33,991 bases of DNA from an uncultured Bryobacteraceae bacterium. GTDB lineage: Bacteria; Acidobacteriota; Terriglobia; Bryobacterales; Bryobacteraceae. Positions 21,864 to 29,382 of this stretch are shown in pieces. The DNA is taken from NCBI GenBank assembly GCA_955652915.1, contig CATPCJ010000170.1:1-33991 (forward strand), given 5' to 3'. A model generated the notes under the pieces. It did no database searches and was not told the DNA's origin. It saw nothing but the letters and a program-made list of their open reading frames with translations. How positions within the stretch are numbered: position 1 is the stretch's first letter; each line of letters starts with the position of its first letter. The translations under genes and the position numbers were made by a program.

Positions 21864-23891
21864 TCAGATTACTTCAGTAAAACCGGCGCTAAGCTTGGCA
21901 TTTTGTAAGCTCGTCTCAAGCGTGGTAATTCGGTCAATCATGGCCGGATCCGGAGGTTTTACCGCGCTGACAGATCCCCTCGCCACTGCGGTCCACTCTT
22001 CGGCGAGGGCGAAAGAGCCTATGCTAAAAAGACTTTCTGACAAATTCACAAGAGTGCTCAATCTGTCTTCCGGTTTCTGGCCGCTGGCGCGAGCAGATGC
22101 GATGAGTTTGTCTGCACGCCGTTCACCAACACCTCTGCGAATCGCGTGAAGAAGCGCGCGATCCACCGCCGTTTGGGACAGAACCTCCGATACGAGCACC
22201 GATCGAGCGAGGGGCATGGCATTGGCATTAGCAAATACGGCTAAGCGTTTGGGAAGATCGGCATTTTGCGGGCTCTCGTCCAAATCCTTCAGGATGTCCG
22301 GCGGCAGCACAAAATTAGCGAGGCGAACAACCTGCACCAGTTCCGGATCCAACGTTGCCGCACGAGCTAGCGTTGTTTGCACTCCTTCGCGTAGTTTGCT
22401 TTCAGAATTGGGAGCCGGAGCCGGAGCCGGGCCTCGAGATGCTATGTCTGCTTGCGACCCGAGAAGCATACCGGCCAGGACCTTCGCATTTGCATAGTTT
22501 GGATAAAGCCTCTCCAGCTCCCGCAATTCCGTGAGAGCCTTGTCAAGGCGATTTTTGATGCTGCCCGGTTGATCCAGATCTCGCTTGATCTGAGTAATTA
22601 ATACGAGTTTGCCCAAGAAAGGAACCTGCGAAGACTGTTTGCCCGCAAGAAATCTCTCACGATAACGTTGGATGCCGTCCGGATCGATTTGATTGCCGAG
22701 TTGAGCACTAAGATAGAGAGAGGCTGCTATTAAATCTCCATTAGATGAACTTCCGCCGTCTTCCTCCAGAGCCAGGAGCTGTCTCATCAAAGTATTTACA
22801 TCGCGAACGTGCGCCTCACTGAAAGACGCCAGCCATAAGTCCGCTTTGAGCTTGTACGCCTTGCCCGCGGTGTCTGAACTCTCGTCGACGGAAACCACTC
22901 GCCTCCTCAGTTCCGCCGCCAGTCGATATTCACCCGCCGCTTCAAGTAGCGATGCCGCTTTTGCGAGCCGCGATACACGCAAATGCTTAACCGAATAGCG
23001 ATAGGCTTCATAGCCGCCGATAATTGCCGCCGAAATGAAAATCATCGGCAGCACGACGGTAACTGCCTCCTGCGGGAGCTCCCGCCAAAAAGATTTCAGA
23101 CCCACCCGCAACGTTTGCGAGACGGAAGAAGCGCTTTGGTTTCCCGCTCGCTGCAACTTCCTTAGCAAACTGACTCCCCCAAAGCCGACAAGAACCACTA
23201 AGAAGACAATAACGAGCGCTGCTGCTACGATTTCGTTAGCGACTCGACTCGCCGCTAGCGGGACTTGATCTTGAAGAGCTGAATCAATCCGATTCATCGC
23301 GTCCGTCTCAATGCCTTGAATGCGGTTAATGCTTCGATCCGAAATAGTATCTATCCGAGTCAGCGCGTTGTTGATTATCGAGCTCTCCTTATTGAGAGCA
23401 TTGTCAATTAGTGAGGCTTCGCGGTTGAGGGTGTCATCCGCGATCAGTTGAATTCGCTGAAGTTTATCGTCGATGAGCTTATCGACTTGGTCAATTCTTG
23501 TTTTCATTACAACGTCGATCCTGGCTATATTTTGCTGTGCGATCTGATCGAGCGCTATATTCTCTGTCTTGAGACTCTGGTCTATCCGATCGGCGGCGTG
23601 GTCCGCGACCGCGGTGAATTTAGCGGCGGCCTCGTCGATAGCCGGGCCCAGGGTACCCTGCACAATTCCACCAGTGGGCGCGCCGAGAATCCCTCCGATG
23701 GCGCCCCCGATTCCTCCGATGGCGCCCCCGATTCCTCCGATGGCGCCACCCACTCCCCCTGCTATGTTCCCTATTCCGTTCGCGATGTCACCGAATATGC
23801 CTGGGGTCGCTGGCGGAATGGCATAAAGTAATAAGACAGCCGTGATCACTAACCGAAATTGAGCCGAACCCGCCAGCCGTTTAAGAGTCAT
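21864..23891 (-). CDS. Unrecognised membrane protein with Gly-rich stretch and RID-type helical repeats
   Basis: About 675 residues, no family recognised. In order: an N-terminal hydrophobic signal or anchor (10-30), a Gly/Ile-rich stretch of GGAIGGIGG repeats (37-72), a long charged amphipathic region (87-212) with recurring RID/IDxAL units (RIDQSL, RIDQVDKLIDDKL, LIDNALNKES, RIDTISDRSINRI) suggesting a coiled coil or apolipoprotein-like helix, transmembrane segments near 221-242 and 276-294, and a 380-residue all-helical, TPR-like C-terminal part with AAGEYRLAAELRRR and ERLYPNYANAKVLAG. ATG 23891 is chosen for its AAGGTG site; TTG 23960 is an upstream alternative. Base composition is more A/T-rich than neighbours, suggesting transfer. 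The function is unknown. Confidence 0.75.
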   Translation of the reverse strand: MTLKRLAGSAQFRLVITAVLLLYAIPPATPGIFGDIANGIGNIAGGVGGAIGGIGGAIGGIGGAIGGILGAPTGGIVQGTLGPAIDEAAAKFTAVADHAADRIDQSLKTENIALDQIAQQNIARIDVVMKTRIDQVDKLIDDKLQRIQLIADDTLNREASLIDNALNKESSIINNALTRIDTISDRSINRIQGIETDAMNRIDSALQDQVPLAASRVANEIVAAALVIVFLVVLVGFGGVSLLRKLQRAGNQSASSVSQTLRVGLKSFWRELPQEAVTVVLPMIFISAAIIGGYEAYRYSVKHLRVSRLAKAASLLEAAGEYRLAAELRRRVVSVDESSDTAGKAYKLKADLWLASFSEAHVRDVNTLMRQLLALEEDGGSSSNGDLIAASLYLSAQLGNQIDPDGIQRYRERFLAGKQSSQVPFLGKLVLITQIKRDLDQPGSIKNRLDKALTELRELERLYPNYANAKVLAGMLLGSQADIASRGPAPAPAPNSESKLREGVQTTLARAATLDPELVQVVRLANFVLPPDILKDLDESPQNADLPKRLAVFANANAMPLARSVLVSEVLSQTAVDRALLHAIRRGVGERRADKLIASARASGQKPEDRLSTLVNLSESLFSIGSFALAEEWTAVARGSVSAVKPPDPAMIDRITTLETSLQNAKLSAGFTEVI
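23692..23754 (-). repeat. 21-bp tandem repeat encoding Gly-rich motif
   Basis: Two perfect 21-bp units (23692-23712 and 23713-23733) plus a third diverged unit (23734-23754) encode successive G-G-A-I-G-G-I heptads in the membrane protein. The number of units may vary between strains. Confidence 0.9.
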
Positions 23892-24026
23892 GTACGCTTT
23901 CACCTTCCGTGGGATGGCAAAGCTATCCACAGCTTCATGGATCGAGCGGCTGCCCCCCAAAGTAAGAAACGAATCGACGTGAGAAAGCTATACTACACGC
24001 CATTTGGAAAATACGCAAGGAATTCC

Positions 24027-24095
24027 TGGCGCTCGGGGCTTCCAGCCGGCTAGACCCGCTGGAAAGCGGGTCGGCAGCCTGGATAGGCTGCGCCA
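24027..24095. repeat. Three-hairpin palindromic element
   Basis: Outer arms TGGCGC (24027-24032) and GCGCCA (24090-24095) enclose three hairpins: GGCT-tcc-AGCC (24037-24047), GACCCGCT-ggaa-AGCGGGTC (24053-24072) and GCAGCCT-ggat-AGGCTGC (24074-24091 region). It lies 9 bp past the stop of the sigma54 activator gene and may end that transcript. The design resembles the elements at 14440 and 21440. The gap from 23892 to 24104 contains no gene. Confidence 0.85.
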
Positions 24096-24104
24096 CGAAG
24101 AGGA

Positions 24105-26195
24105 TCAAAGATCTTTGCGGGAAATTCCCAGCTTCTTCATCATGGCGTTCAACGTCGTGCGGGGCACTCCCAGCCGGGTTGCCGTGGTGCTGACTACGCC
24201 ACCCGTCTCCCGGAAAACACGCAGGATGTAATCCCGCTCCACTTCTTCCAGCGTGGGGTTGCTGGTGGATTCCGCGGCCGCGCGCAGTTCGGCTAACGGG
24301 GCGCGCAGGTTGGGACCGGGGGATAGGATCACAGACCTCTCGATGAAGTTTTCCAGCTCCCGCACATTCCCGGGCCACGGCCAATTCATCAAGGCTCGCA
24401 TGGTGTCCGATGGGATTTTTTCAATCTTTCGATCCATTTTCGCGGCGTATTTCTTGGTGAAGTGGCGGGCGAGTATGGGTATGTCCTCGGGATGATCCCG
24501 CAACGGCGGCGCAGTGATCGGGAATACCTTTAGCCGATAATACAGATCGCTGCGGAAGAGTTTATCCCCGATCATCTGCGTGAGATTCCGGTTGGTTGCC
24601 GCCAGCAACCGGACGTCGATCGGGATGGTTTTGGTGCCGCCCAATCTCTCGAAGGCCTTCTCCTGCAGGGCCCGCAGAAGCTTGGGCTGCAAGTCCAAGG
24701 GAATGTCGCCCACTTCATCCAGAAACAGGGTTCCCCGGTGCGCCAGCTCAAACCGGCCGATCTTTTGCTGCAAGGCGCCGGTGAAAGCTCCCCGCTCGTA
24801 ACCGAACAGCTCGCTTTCCAGAAGCCCGGTGGGAATCGCGGCACAGTTCAGGCTGATGAAAGGACTATTTCTGCGGGGACTCACGCTATGAATGGCGCGC
24901 GCGATCAGTTCCTTGCCCGTTCCGGTTTCGCCCAGGATCAAGACCGTCGCATCGGTCGGCGCAACCACTTCAACTTGTCCCATAACCCGCTTGATGGCGG
25001 CGCTGCTGCCTACGATCTCCTCAAACTTGTGCTTGACCTCCACCACTTCTTCCTCGAGATTCTCCAGACGGTCGCGCTCGCGGAGGTCCTGAACGAAGGT
25101 GATCCAGCGAAAGGGAGATAGCTTCAAGACGGCGGTGGCCACCAGCACCAAAACCCGGCTGCCATCCTTGCAAATCAACTCTTTTTCAAACGGTGTACAA
25201 GCGCCGAACCGTAATCCTTCTTCGTGGGCCAGTTCGTCCAGGGCAAGATATTCCGGTGGCGTTAGATCGGGCCAGCGCAGCCGTCCAGCCAGCAAATCCG
25301 CGCGGCTGTATCCCACCAGTTCGAGAAAGGCATCGTTGGCCTCTGGAATCCGGTCAAACTCTCCGGAAATGATTCCGGCGATGGTCGATTCCGCCAGGAG
25401 CGGCCGAATGGCTGCACGGCTGCGCCGCAACTTTTCGTCTCTCTCGTGACGGTCGCTGAAATCGCGCGCCACTCTGGCAAAGCCCTGTAAATCTCCGCTC
25501 TCGTCTCTCAGGGCCATGCTGATTACGTTGGCCCAGAATCGGGAGCCGTCTTTTCTCACCTGCCAGCCTTCGATTCCGAAGTGTCCCTCGGAGGCGGCCC
25601 TCTTCAATTCTTCATCCAGCTTGACGCGCGGAGTATCTTCGGCGCCATAGAGCAGCGACGCGTGTTGGCCGGCGGCTTCATCGAGCTTGTAGCCGTAGAT
25701 GCGTTCCGCTCCCGAATACCAGGCGGCAATCTGTCCATTCACATCCAACAGGAACAGCGCGTAGTCCTGCACCCAACTCGGGACGCTGCGCTTGTCCGGG
25801 CCTTTATCCCCGGTTTTGTCCTGCAACACCACCAGATGACGTACCGGCAAAACGTTTCCTTTAGCGATGTACTCGACGTCCCGCGAACCTCCATCCGTAC
25901 CCACTAACTGGAGCGTTCCGTGCTGCTCGCCTTTCTCCAGAAAGGAACGCCAGCGTTCCGGGAGCAGTGGTTTGAAAGCGGGTTCCGCGAAATCGTCCAG
26001 ACTGCGGCCGATGATCTTTTCCCGCGGAAGACCCAACAGCTTGCCGGCGCCGAAACTGGCATCCCGGTACCTGCGATCGTCGTCCGCAATGAAGATGGGC
26101 GCGGAGGGGTGGTAAACGATCGCCCGGAACAGCAGCTCGAGTTCTCTGGGTCCGTTCTGCTCGAGCCATCCGGTGGATTGTGGCTGAGAGGCCAA
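24105..26195 (-). CDS. Sigma54-dependent transcriptional activator with PAS sensor domains
   Basis: Cytoplasmic enhancer-binding activator of 696 residues. Three PAS domains occupy about 20-125, 140-255 (HFGIEGWQVRKDGSRFW, FARVARDFSDRHERDEKL) and 265-375. The AAA+ domain has Walker A GETGTGKE (422-429), the sigma54-contacting GAFTGA loop (469-474), Walker B GTLFLDEVGDIP, and FRSDLYYRLKVFPI with the arginine finger. A Fis-type helix-turn-helix ends the protein (TATRLGVPRTTLNAMMKKLG). All parts needed to activate sigma54 are present; there is no receiver domain, so it senses directly through PAS ligands. The start is TTG 26195, supported by AAGGAG 7 nt upstream. It is divergent from the histidine kinase at 26493. 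Confidence 0.93.
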   Translation of the reverse strand: MASQPQSTGWLEQNGPRELELLFRAIVYHPSAPIFIADDDRRYRDASFGAGKLLGLPREKIIGRSLDDFAEPAFKPLLPERWRSFLEKGEQHGTLQLVGTDGGSRDVEYIAKGNVLPVRHLVVLQDKTGDKGPDKRSVPSWVQDYALFLLDVNGQIAAWYSGAERIYGYKLDEAAGQHASLLYGAEDTPRVKLDEELKRAASEGHFGIEGWQVRKDGSRFWANVISMALRDESGDLQGFARVARDFSDRHERDEKLRRSRAAIRPLLAESTIAGIISGEFDRIPEANDAFLELVGYSRADLLAGRLRWPDLTPPEYLALDELAHEEGLRFGACTPFEKELICKDGSRVLVLVATAVLKLSPFRWITFVQDLRERDRLENLEEEVVEVKHKFEEIVGSSAAIKRVMGQVEVVAPTDATVLILGETGTGKELIARAIHSVSPRRNSPFISLNCAAIPTGLLESELFGYERGAFTGALQQKIGRFELAHRGTLFLDEVGDIPLDLQPKLLRALQEKAFERLGGTKTIPIDVRLLAATNRNLTQMIGDKLFRSDLYYRLKVFPITAPPLRDHPEDIPILARHFTKKYAAKMDRKIEKIPSDTMRALMNWPWPGNVRELENFIERSVILSPGPNLRAPLAELRAAAESTSNPTLEEVERDYILRVFRETGGVVSTTATRLGVPRTTLNAMMKKLGISRKDL

Positions 26196-26316
26196 TGCTC
26201 TCTCCTTCCTTCGCCCCGTCCGATTCAGGAAGCCGGCGGCCTGGGGAACACGTGCGCGCGCCCGGCAAACAGTGGGAAGCCGAGAATGTGGCGGTCAACA
26301 CCATGGTATCACCTTT

Positions 26317-26332
26317 TGACCTTATTTGGTCA
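26317..26332. promoter_or_regulatory. Dyad in the divergent regulator intergenic region
   Basis: TGACC (26317-26321) and GGTCA (26328-26332) form an inverted repeat separated by TTATTT, in the 297-bp gap between the sigma54 activator and the histidine kinase. Size and spacing resemble a two-fold regulator site, for example of Crp/Fnr or Fis type. A second small palindrome, CCGGTGGACCGG, lies at 26412-26423. No convincing sigma54 promoter (TGGC-N8-TGC) was found by eye in this gap. Confidence 0.3.
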
Positions 26333-26492
26333 CATGACGCTCGCCGGACACGCTGGGACAATCCCCAGGGTACTCTCCTGCATCGTATTGCAGTGAAACG
26401 ACAGTGTTACACCGGTGGACCGGATGCCCAGACGTTTCGGTTCCGCGATTGCTATATAGATTGCTTCCGACAGTTGAGGATTGAGGTGCACC

Positions 26493-27602
26493 ATGGCAAC
26501 GTCATTACAGGCCTTTCGGTCTCTCATCGAACACAGCCCGGATGCGATCTCGCTGATCGACCCGGACGGCGAAGTACTGTACGCAAGTGCGTCAACTACA
26601 AAAGTATTCGGCTACCAGCCGGAAGAACTGGTGGGCCGCAACGGATGGGATCTGATTCATCCTGAAGACCGGCACCAGTCGAGACAGGTGTTGCAGCAGG
26701 TGTTCTACGAGCCGCCGGGTCCGGTCCGCTGGGAGGCCCGGGTCCGCCGTAAAGACGGGAGCTATTCCTGGGTAGAGAGTACCGTTTCCAACCTGCTGGT
26801 GGAGCCTGACGTACAGGCCATCGTTGTCAGCCATCGGGATATCAATGCCAGTAAAGCAGCGGAAACCGAAAGACAGCGGCATGCCGACGAAATGGCCCGC
26901 AGCAATTTAGAGCTGGAGGAGTTTGCGTACACCGTGGCGCACGATTTACGCGAGCCCCTCCGGACCATTTCCGCGTTCACTGGAATGCTGATCCAGAGAA
27001 TGCAAATGGATGGAGACAACAAGGAGATGGCCAAGTTCATTGTAGATGGCGCCGCGCGCATGTCCACGCTAGTCGAGGAACTGCTTACCTTCGCCCGCAC
27101 CGGCAAGCATGAAGCGCCTGGACGAGTGGACCTGCAGCACGCCGTGGCGCAGGCCCTGCAAAATCTGGCGGTGGACATCCAGGCGACAGGCGCAAAGGTG
27201 ACGGTCGATCGGTTACCCGTCCTGGAGAGCAATGAAATCGAGTTGGTACGCCTCTTCCAGAATTTGATCGGTAATGCCGTAAAATATCGCCGGGAAGGCT
27301 CAGCCGAAATTCACGTGAGTGCCCAGCGGCGAGGACTGGAATGGGTCATCCGGATCGAGGACAATGGCGTCGGCATCGCGCCGGAGGATCATGATCGCGT
27401 GTTCAAGCCGTTCGTACGTCTGGCAAGCCGGGATATTCCCGGTACCGGTCTGGGTCTGGCGGTGTGCAAGAAGATCGTGGAAGGATTAGGCGGCACGATC
27501 TGGGTTGAATCCGAACTCGGTGCCGGATCGACTTTCTCGTTCACGATGGCCGCGGCGGAGGAGGGGCTACAGCTCAGGAACGCCCAAGTCGCTGCTGTTT
27601 GA
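26493..27602 (+). CDS. PAS-domain sensor histidine kinase
   Basis: Soluble two-component kinase of about 369 residues. A single PAS domain with PAC tail spans about 5-125 (LIEHSPDAISLIDPDGEVLY, VRRKDGSYSWVESTVS). The phospho-accepting His150 lies in AYTVAHDLREPLR, followed by the ATPase domain with N-box NLIGNAVKYR, G1 DNGVGI, F-box FKPF and G2 GTGLGL. ATG 26493 is chosen because GAGG at 26483-26486 is correctly spaced; a TTG 12 bp earlier is in frame. There are no transmembrane segments. No response regulator is adjacent downstream; the sigma54 activator opposite lacks a receiver, so the partner may be the receiver at 32061 or elsewhere. Confidence 0.92.
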   Translation: MATSLQAFRSLIEHSPDAISLIDPDGEVLYASASTTKVFGYQPEELVGRNGWDLIHPEDRHQSRQVLQQVFYEPPGPVRWEARVRRKDGSYSWVESTVSNLLVEPDVQAIVVSHRDINASKAAETERQRHADEMARSNLELEEFAYTVAHDLREPLRTISAFTGMLIQRMQMDGDNKEMAKFIVDGAARMSTLVEELLTFARTGKHEAPGRVDLQHAVAQALQNLAVDIQATGAKVTVDRLPVLESNEIELVRLFQNLIGNAVKYRREGSAEIHVSAQRRGLEWVIRIEDNGVGIAPEDHDRVFKPFVRLASRDIPGTGLGLAVCKKIVEGLGGTIWVESELGAGSTFSFTMAAAEEGLQLRNAQVAAV

Positions 27603-27673
27603 GCGGACCATCGAATGGGAGGATTTGACGGCTCGTGAGGCATGCACTTACCGGTTGGGGAAGAGGGCCGCAG

Positions 27674-27901
27674 CTACTCGCCAGCGGAAAGACCTCGTTC
27701 TGGTGTCTTCGTTATGCGAGCCCGTTCACGTTCGATCTCCCATTCCACCCGCTGTATTGTGGCGTTCAATTCCTGTACTCGTACGCCTATTGGGCTGTCG
27801 CCCTTATGGTGAAATAGAATCTCCTGCGTTAGCCTGGACGCTGCGAGTTTTAAAGCCTTGAGATGTTCGTCAGTGATTTCAGGTTCATGCCCTGAGGACA
27901 T
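27674..27901 (-). CDS. Small helical hypothetical protein
   Basis: 75 residues with ATG start, lying 34 bp downstream of the Crp-family gene on the same strand, so possibly its co-transcribed partner. The sequence is charged and predicted helical (EHLKALKLAASRLTQEILFH, then ATIQRVEWEIERERARI), without Cys or hydrophobic segments. It resembles small four-helix or coiled-coil proteins but matches no named family. The composition looks coding; a weak AAAGG lies upstream. Confidence 0.5.
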   Translation of the reverse strand: MSSGHEPEITDEHLKALKLAASRLTQEILFHHKGDSPIGVRVQELNATIQRVEWEIERERARITKTPERGLSAGE

Positions 27902-27935
27902 TGGGTAGATGCCTTTCCGTCGCGTTCGAGGGTCG

Positions 27936-28649
27936 TCATTTGGGGAAATCCATCTGCAAGTACGCCATCAACTTTTGGGTGTTGACTATCAACGGCCTTC
28001 CGCGCCGATAATTCACCAATCCCTCTTTACGAAATTTGCCCAGCGTGACGGTGACATGGGAGCGGTTCATCGCAGCCATCTGGGCCAGCTCGTTATGCTT
28101 GATACGGAGTACTGCTTCCGTGGCGTTCGGGTCGGCGCCGCGTCCGGTTGTCAACGAGACTAATACGCGGCCTAAGCGGCCTTCGGCGCCGCGATGCATC
28201 AACGCGTCGACACGTTCTTCCGCCGCACTCAGGCGCACGCAGAAGGTATAGGTCAAGGCGATGAGCGCCGGACGATTGCTTTGTAAAAACGTATACAAAT
28301 CTTCGTGACTAATCTCAACAACGCGGCTGTCGGCCAGGGCACGGCTAAATGAATGTCGCCGGCTATCCGTGACGGAGCAGAAACACAGCTCGCCAAAAGG
28401 CTCGCCTGCTTGAACAACCCGCATCGTGAATTCCCGCCCCTCGGCATCGCAGGCGATAATGGCAACCTGTCCTAGCTCCAGAAAAAACATCCGGTCCGCG
28501 ACATCGGCCGGTTGCCAAATCTCGCTACCTTTGCGATACTTCCGAACCCGGCCGAGTGAGCCGTCGCGCGGTAAGTGCTGTACGGTAATTCCAGTCAGAC
28601 CTCGACAGGATCGATGGTCGGGTAAGGAAGGCATGTCGCTGTGGGTCAT
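27936..28649 (-). CDS. Crp/Fnr-family transcriptional regulator
   Basis: 237-residue regulator. A cyclic-nucleotide-binding-type beta-roll spans about 35-150 (DRMFFLELGQVAIIACDAEG, QAGEPFGELCF), a long dimerisation helix follows (ALTYTFCVRLSAAEERVDAL), and a winged helix-turn-helix lies near 185-225 (ELAQMAAMNRSHVTVTLGKF). GRPLIVNTQKL completes the wing. The N-terminal Cys cluster of oxygen-sensing Fnr is absent, so an iron-sulfur sensor is unlikely; whether a nucleotide or another ligand is bound is unclear. AAGGTG precedes the ATG. It is divergent from the KaiC-like operon and is a candidate regulator of it. Confidence 0.9.
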   Translation of the reverse strand: MTHSDMPSLPDHRSCRGLTGITVQHLPRDGSLGRVRKYRKGSEIWQPADVADRMFFLELGQVAIIACDAEGREFTMRVVQAGEPFGELCFCSVTDSRRHSFSRALADSRVVEISHEDLYTFLQSNRPALIALTYTFCVRLSAAEERVDALMHRGAEGRLGRVLVSLTTGRGADPNATEAVLRIKHNELAQMAAMNRSHVTVTLGKFRKEGLVNYRRGRPLIVNTQKLMAYLQMDFPK

Positions 28650-28768
28650 GCGATCACCTTATCCAAATCCACTGCGCGGCGCACGAATACACTGATACAC
28701 AGGAAAGAGCTCACGGATGGACTCATATTGTACGTCACTAACGTGCTCGCGGTATGTTTGCAGACCAA

Positions 28769-28791
28769 CATCGGATTTTATTTTTCCGATG
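28769..28791. promoter_or_regulatory. Dyad between the Crp-family gene and the KaiC-like operon
   Basis: CATCGGA (28769-28775) and TCCGATG (28785-28791) form a perfect 7-bp inverted repeat around an A/T-only 9-bp centre. It sits in the divergent promoter region (28650-28835). It could be a regulator binding site or a weak hairpin; TTGACA at 28840-28845 downstream lacks a matching -10. Confidence 0.35.
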
Positions 28792-28835
28792 CGGTGAATT
28801 CTTTCGGGCGCAAGGAGCGGAAAGATGCATAATTA

Positions 28836-28961
28836 ATGATTGACACCAGATCGGTTCAAAAATTGGCGAAGCAGCTCAAGGCGGCTCAGGAACGCGAGGC
28901 AGGATTCTGCTATCGGGGGCGTGGGATGGCGACATTGACTGGAATTGCTCGAAGGAAATGA
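28836..28961 (+). CDS. Possible small ORF coupled to the KaiC-like operon
   Basis: A 41-codon frame beginning ATG 28836 (MIDTRSVQKLAKQLKAAQ) ends with TGA overlapping the next ATG as ATGA. The N-terminal half is lysine-rich and helical in character. GGAG at 28814-28817 is too far upstream to be a clear ribosome binding site. It could be a leader peptide, the broken 5' part of a longer gene, or chance. Confidence 0.35.
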   Translation: MIDTRSVQKLAKQLKAAQEREAGFCYRGRGMATLTGIARRK

Positions 28962-29359
28962 AGGGCCGCACCCCCAGTCCGAAGATTCGGGAGCTTGCCC
29001 AACGGCTACTTGCTTACGAGGCGGCCAGTGACAATCTTTCCGATTCAAATATGCCCACCGTGTTGCGTGTCTCCGAGAAGCTGCGACGTCCTCTCAGCAC
29101 ACTCGTCGGAAGCAGCGGTTTCCGTTCGCTGCTGGCCCGAGCTCTGACGCTGGCAAAGGCGCAAGTGCCTGGGCTTAGCGCTGTGGAGATCAAGCCAGAC
29201 GGCTCGCTGGAGGGTTTGCACGACCTTGGTAATCCGGGCCAATCCGCGGAGGCCGGCATCATGCTCACCGCGCAGCTACTCGGGCTGCTTGTCACCTTCA
29301 TCGGCGAAGGCCTGATGCTGAGTCTGGTGTTCGATGAATGGCCGGAGTTCCGCGCCTAA
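28958..29359 (+). CDS. Conserved-looking hypothetical protein preceding KaiC-like gene
   Basis: 133 residues, no named domain recognised. It has a basic N-terminus (KIRELAQRLLAYEAASD), a central block EKLRRPLSTLVGSSGFRSLL and ARALTLAKAQVPGLSAVEI, and a hydrophobic C-terminal stretch LTAQLLGLLVTFIGEGLML that may be a buried helix or membrane-associated segment. The stop lies 23 bp before the KaiC-like start, so it is the probable first or second gene of that operon. GAAGGA is close before the ATG. A role linked to the KaiC/kinase/receiver set is inferred from position only. Confidence 0.65.
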   Translation: MKGRTPSPKIRELAQRLLAYEAASDNLSDSNMPTVLRVSEKLRRPLSTLVGSSGFRSLLARALTLAKAQVPGLSAVEIKPDGSLEGLHDLGNPGQSAEAGIMLTAQLLGLLVTFIGEGLMLSLVFDEWPEFRA

Positions 29360-29382
29360 AATACCTTGGAGAAAAAACGATC

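Noticed and set aside
23692-23754. Possible CRISPR-like direct repeats
   Set aside because: The 21-bp units are contiguous without spacers and encode an in-frame glycine repeat.
26196-26492. Sigma54 promoter for the divergent histidine kinase
   Set aside because: No TGGC-N8-TGC match was found by eye, so the activator cannot be linked to this gene from sequence.
28840-28845. TTGACA as a -35 for the KaiC-like operon
   Set aside because: No acceptable -10 lies 16-18 bp downstream (TTGGCG or ATTGGC).
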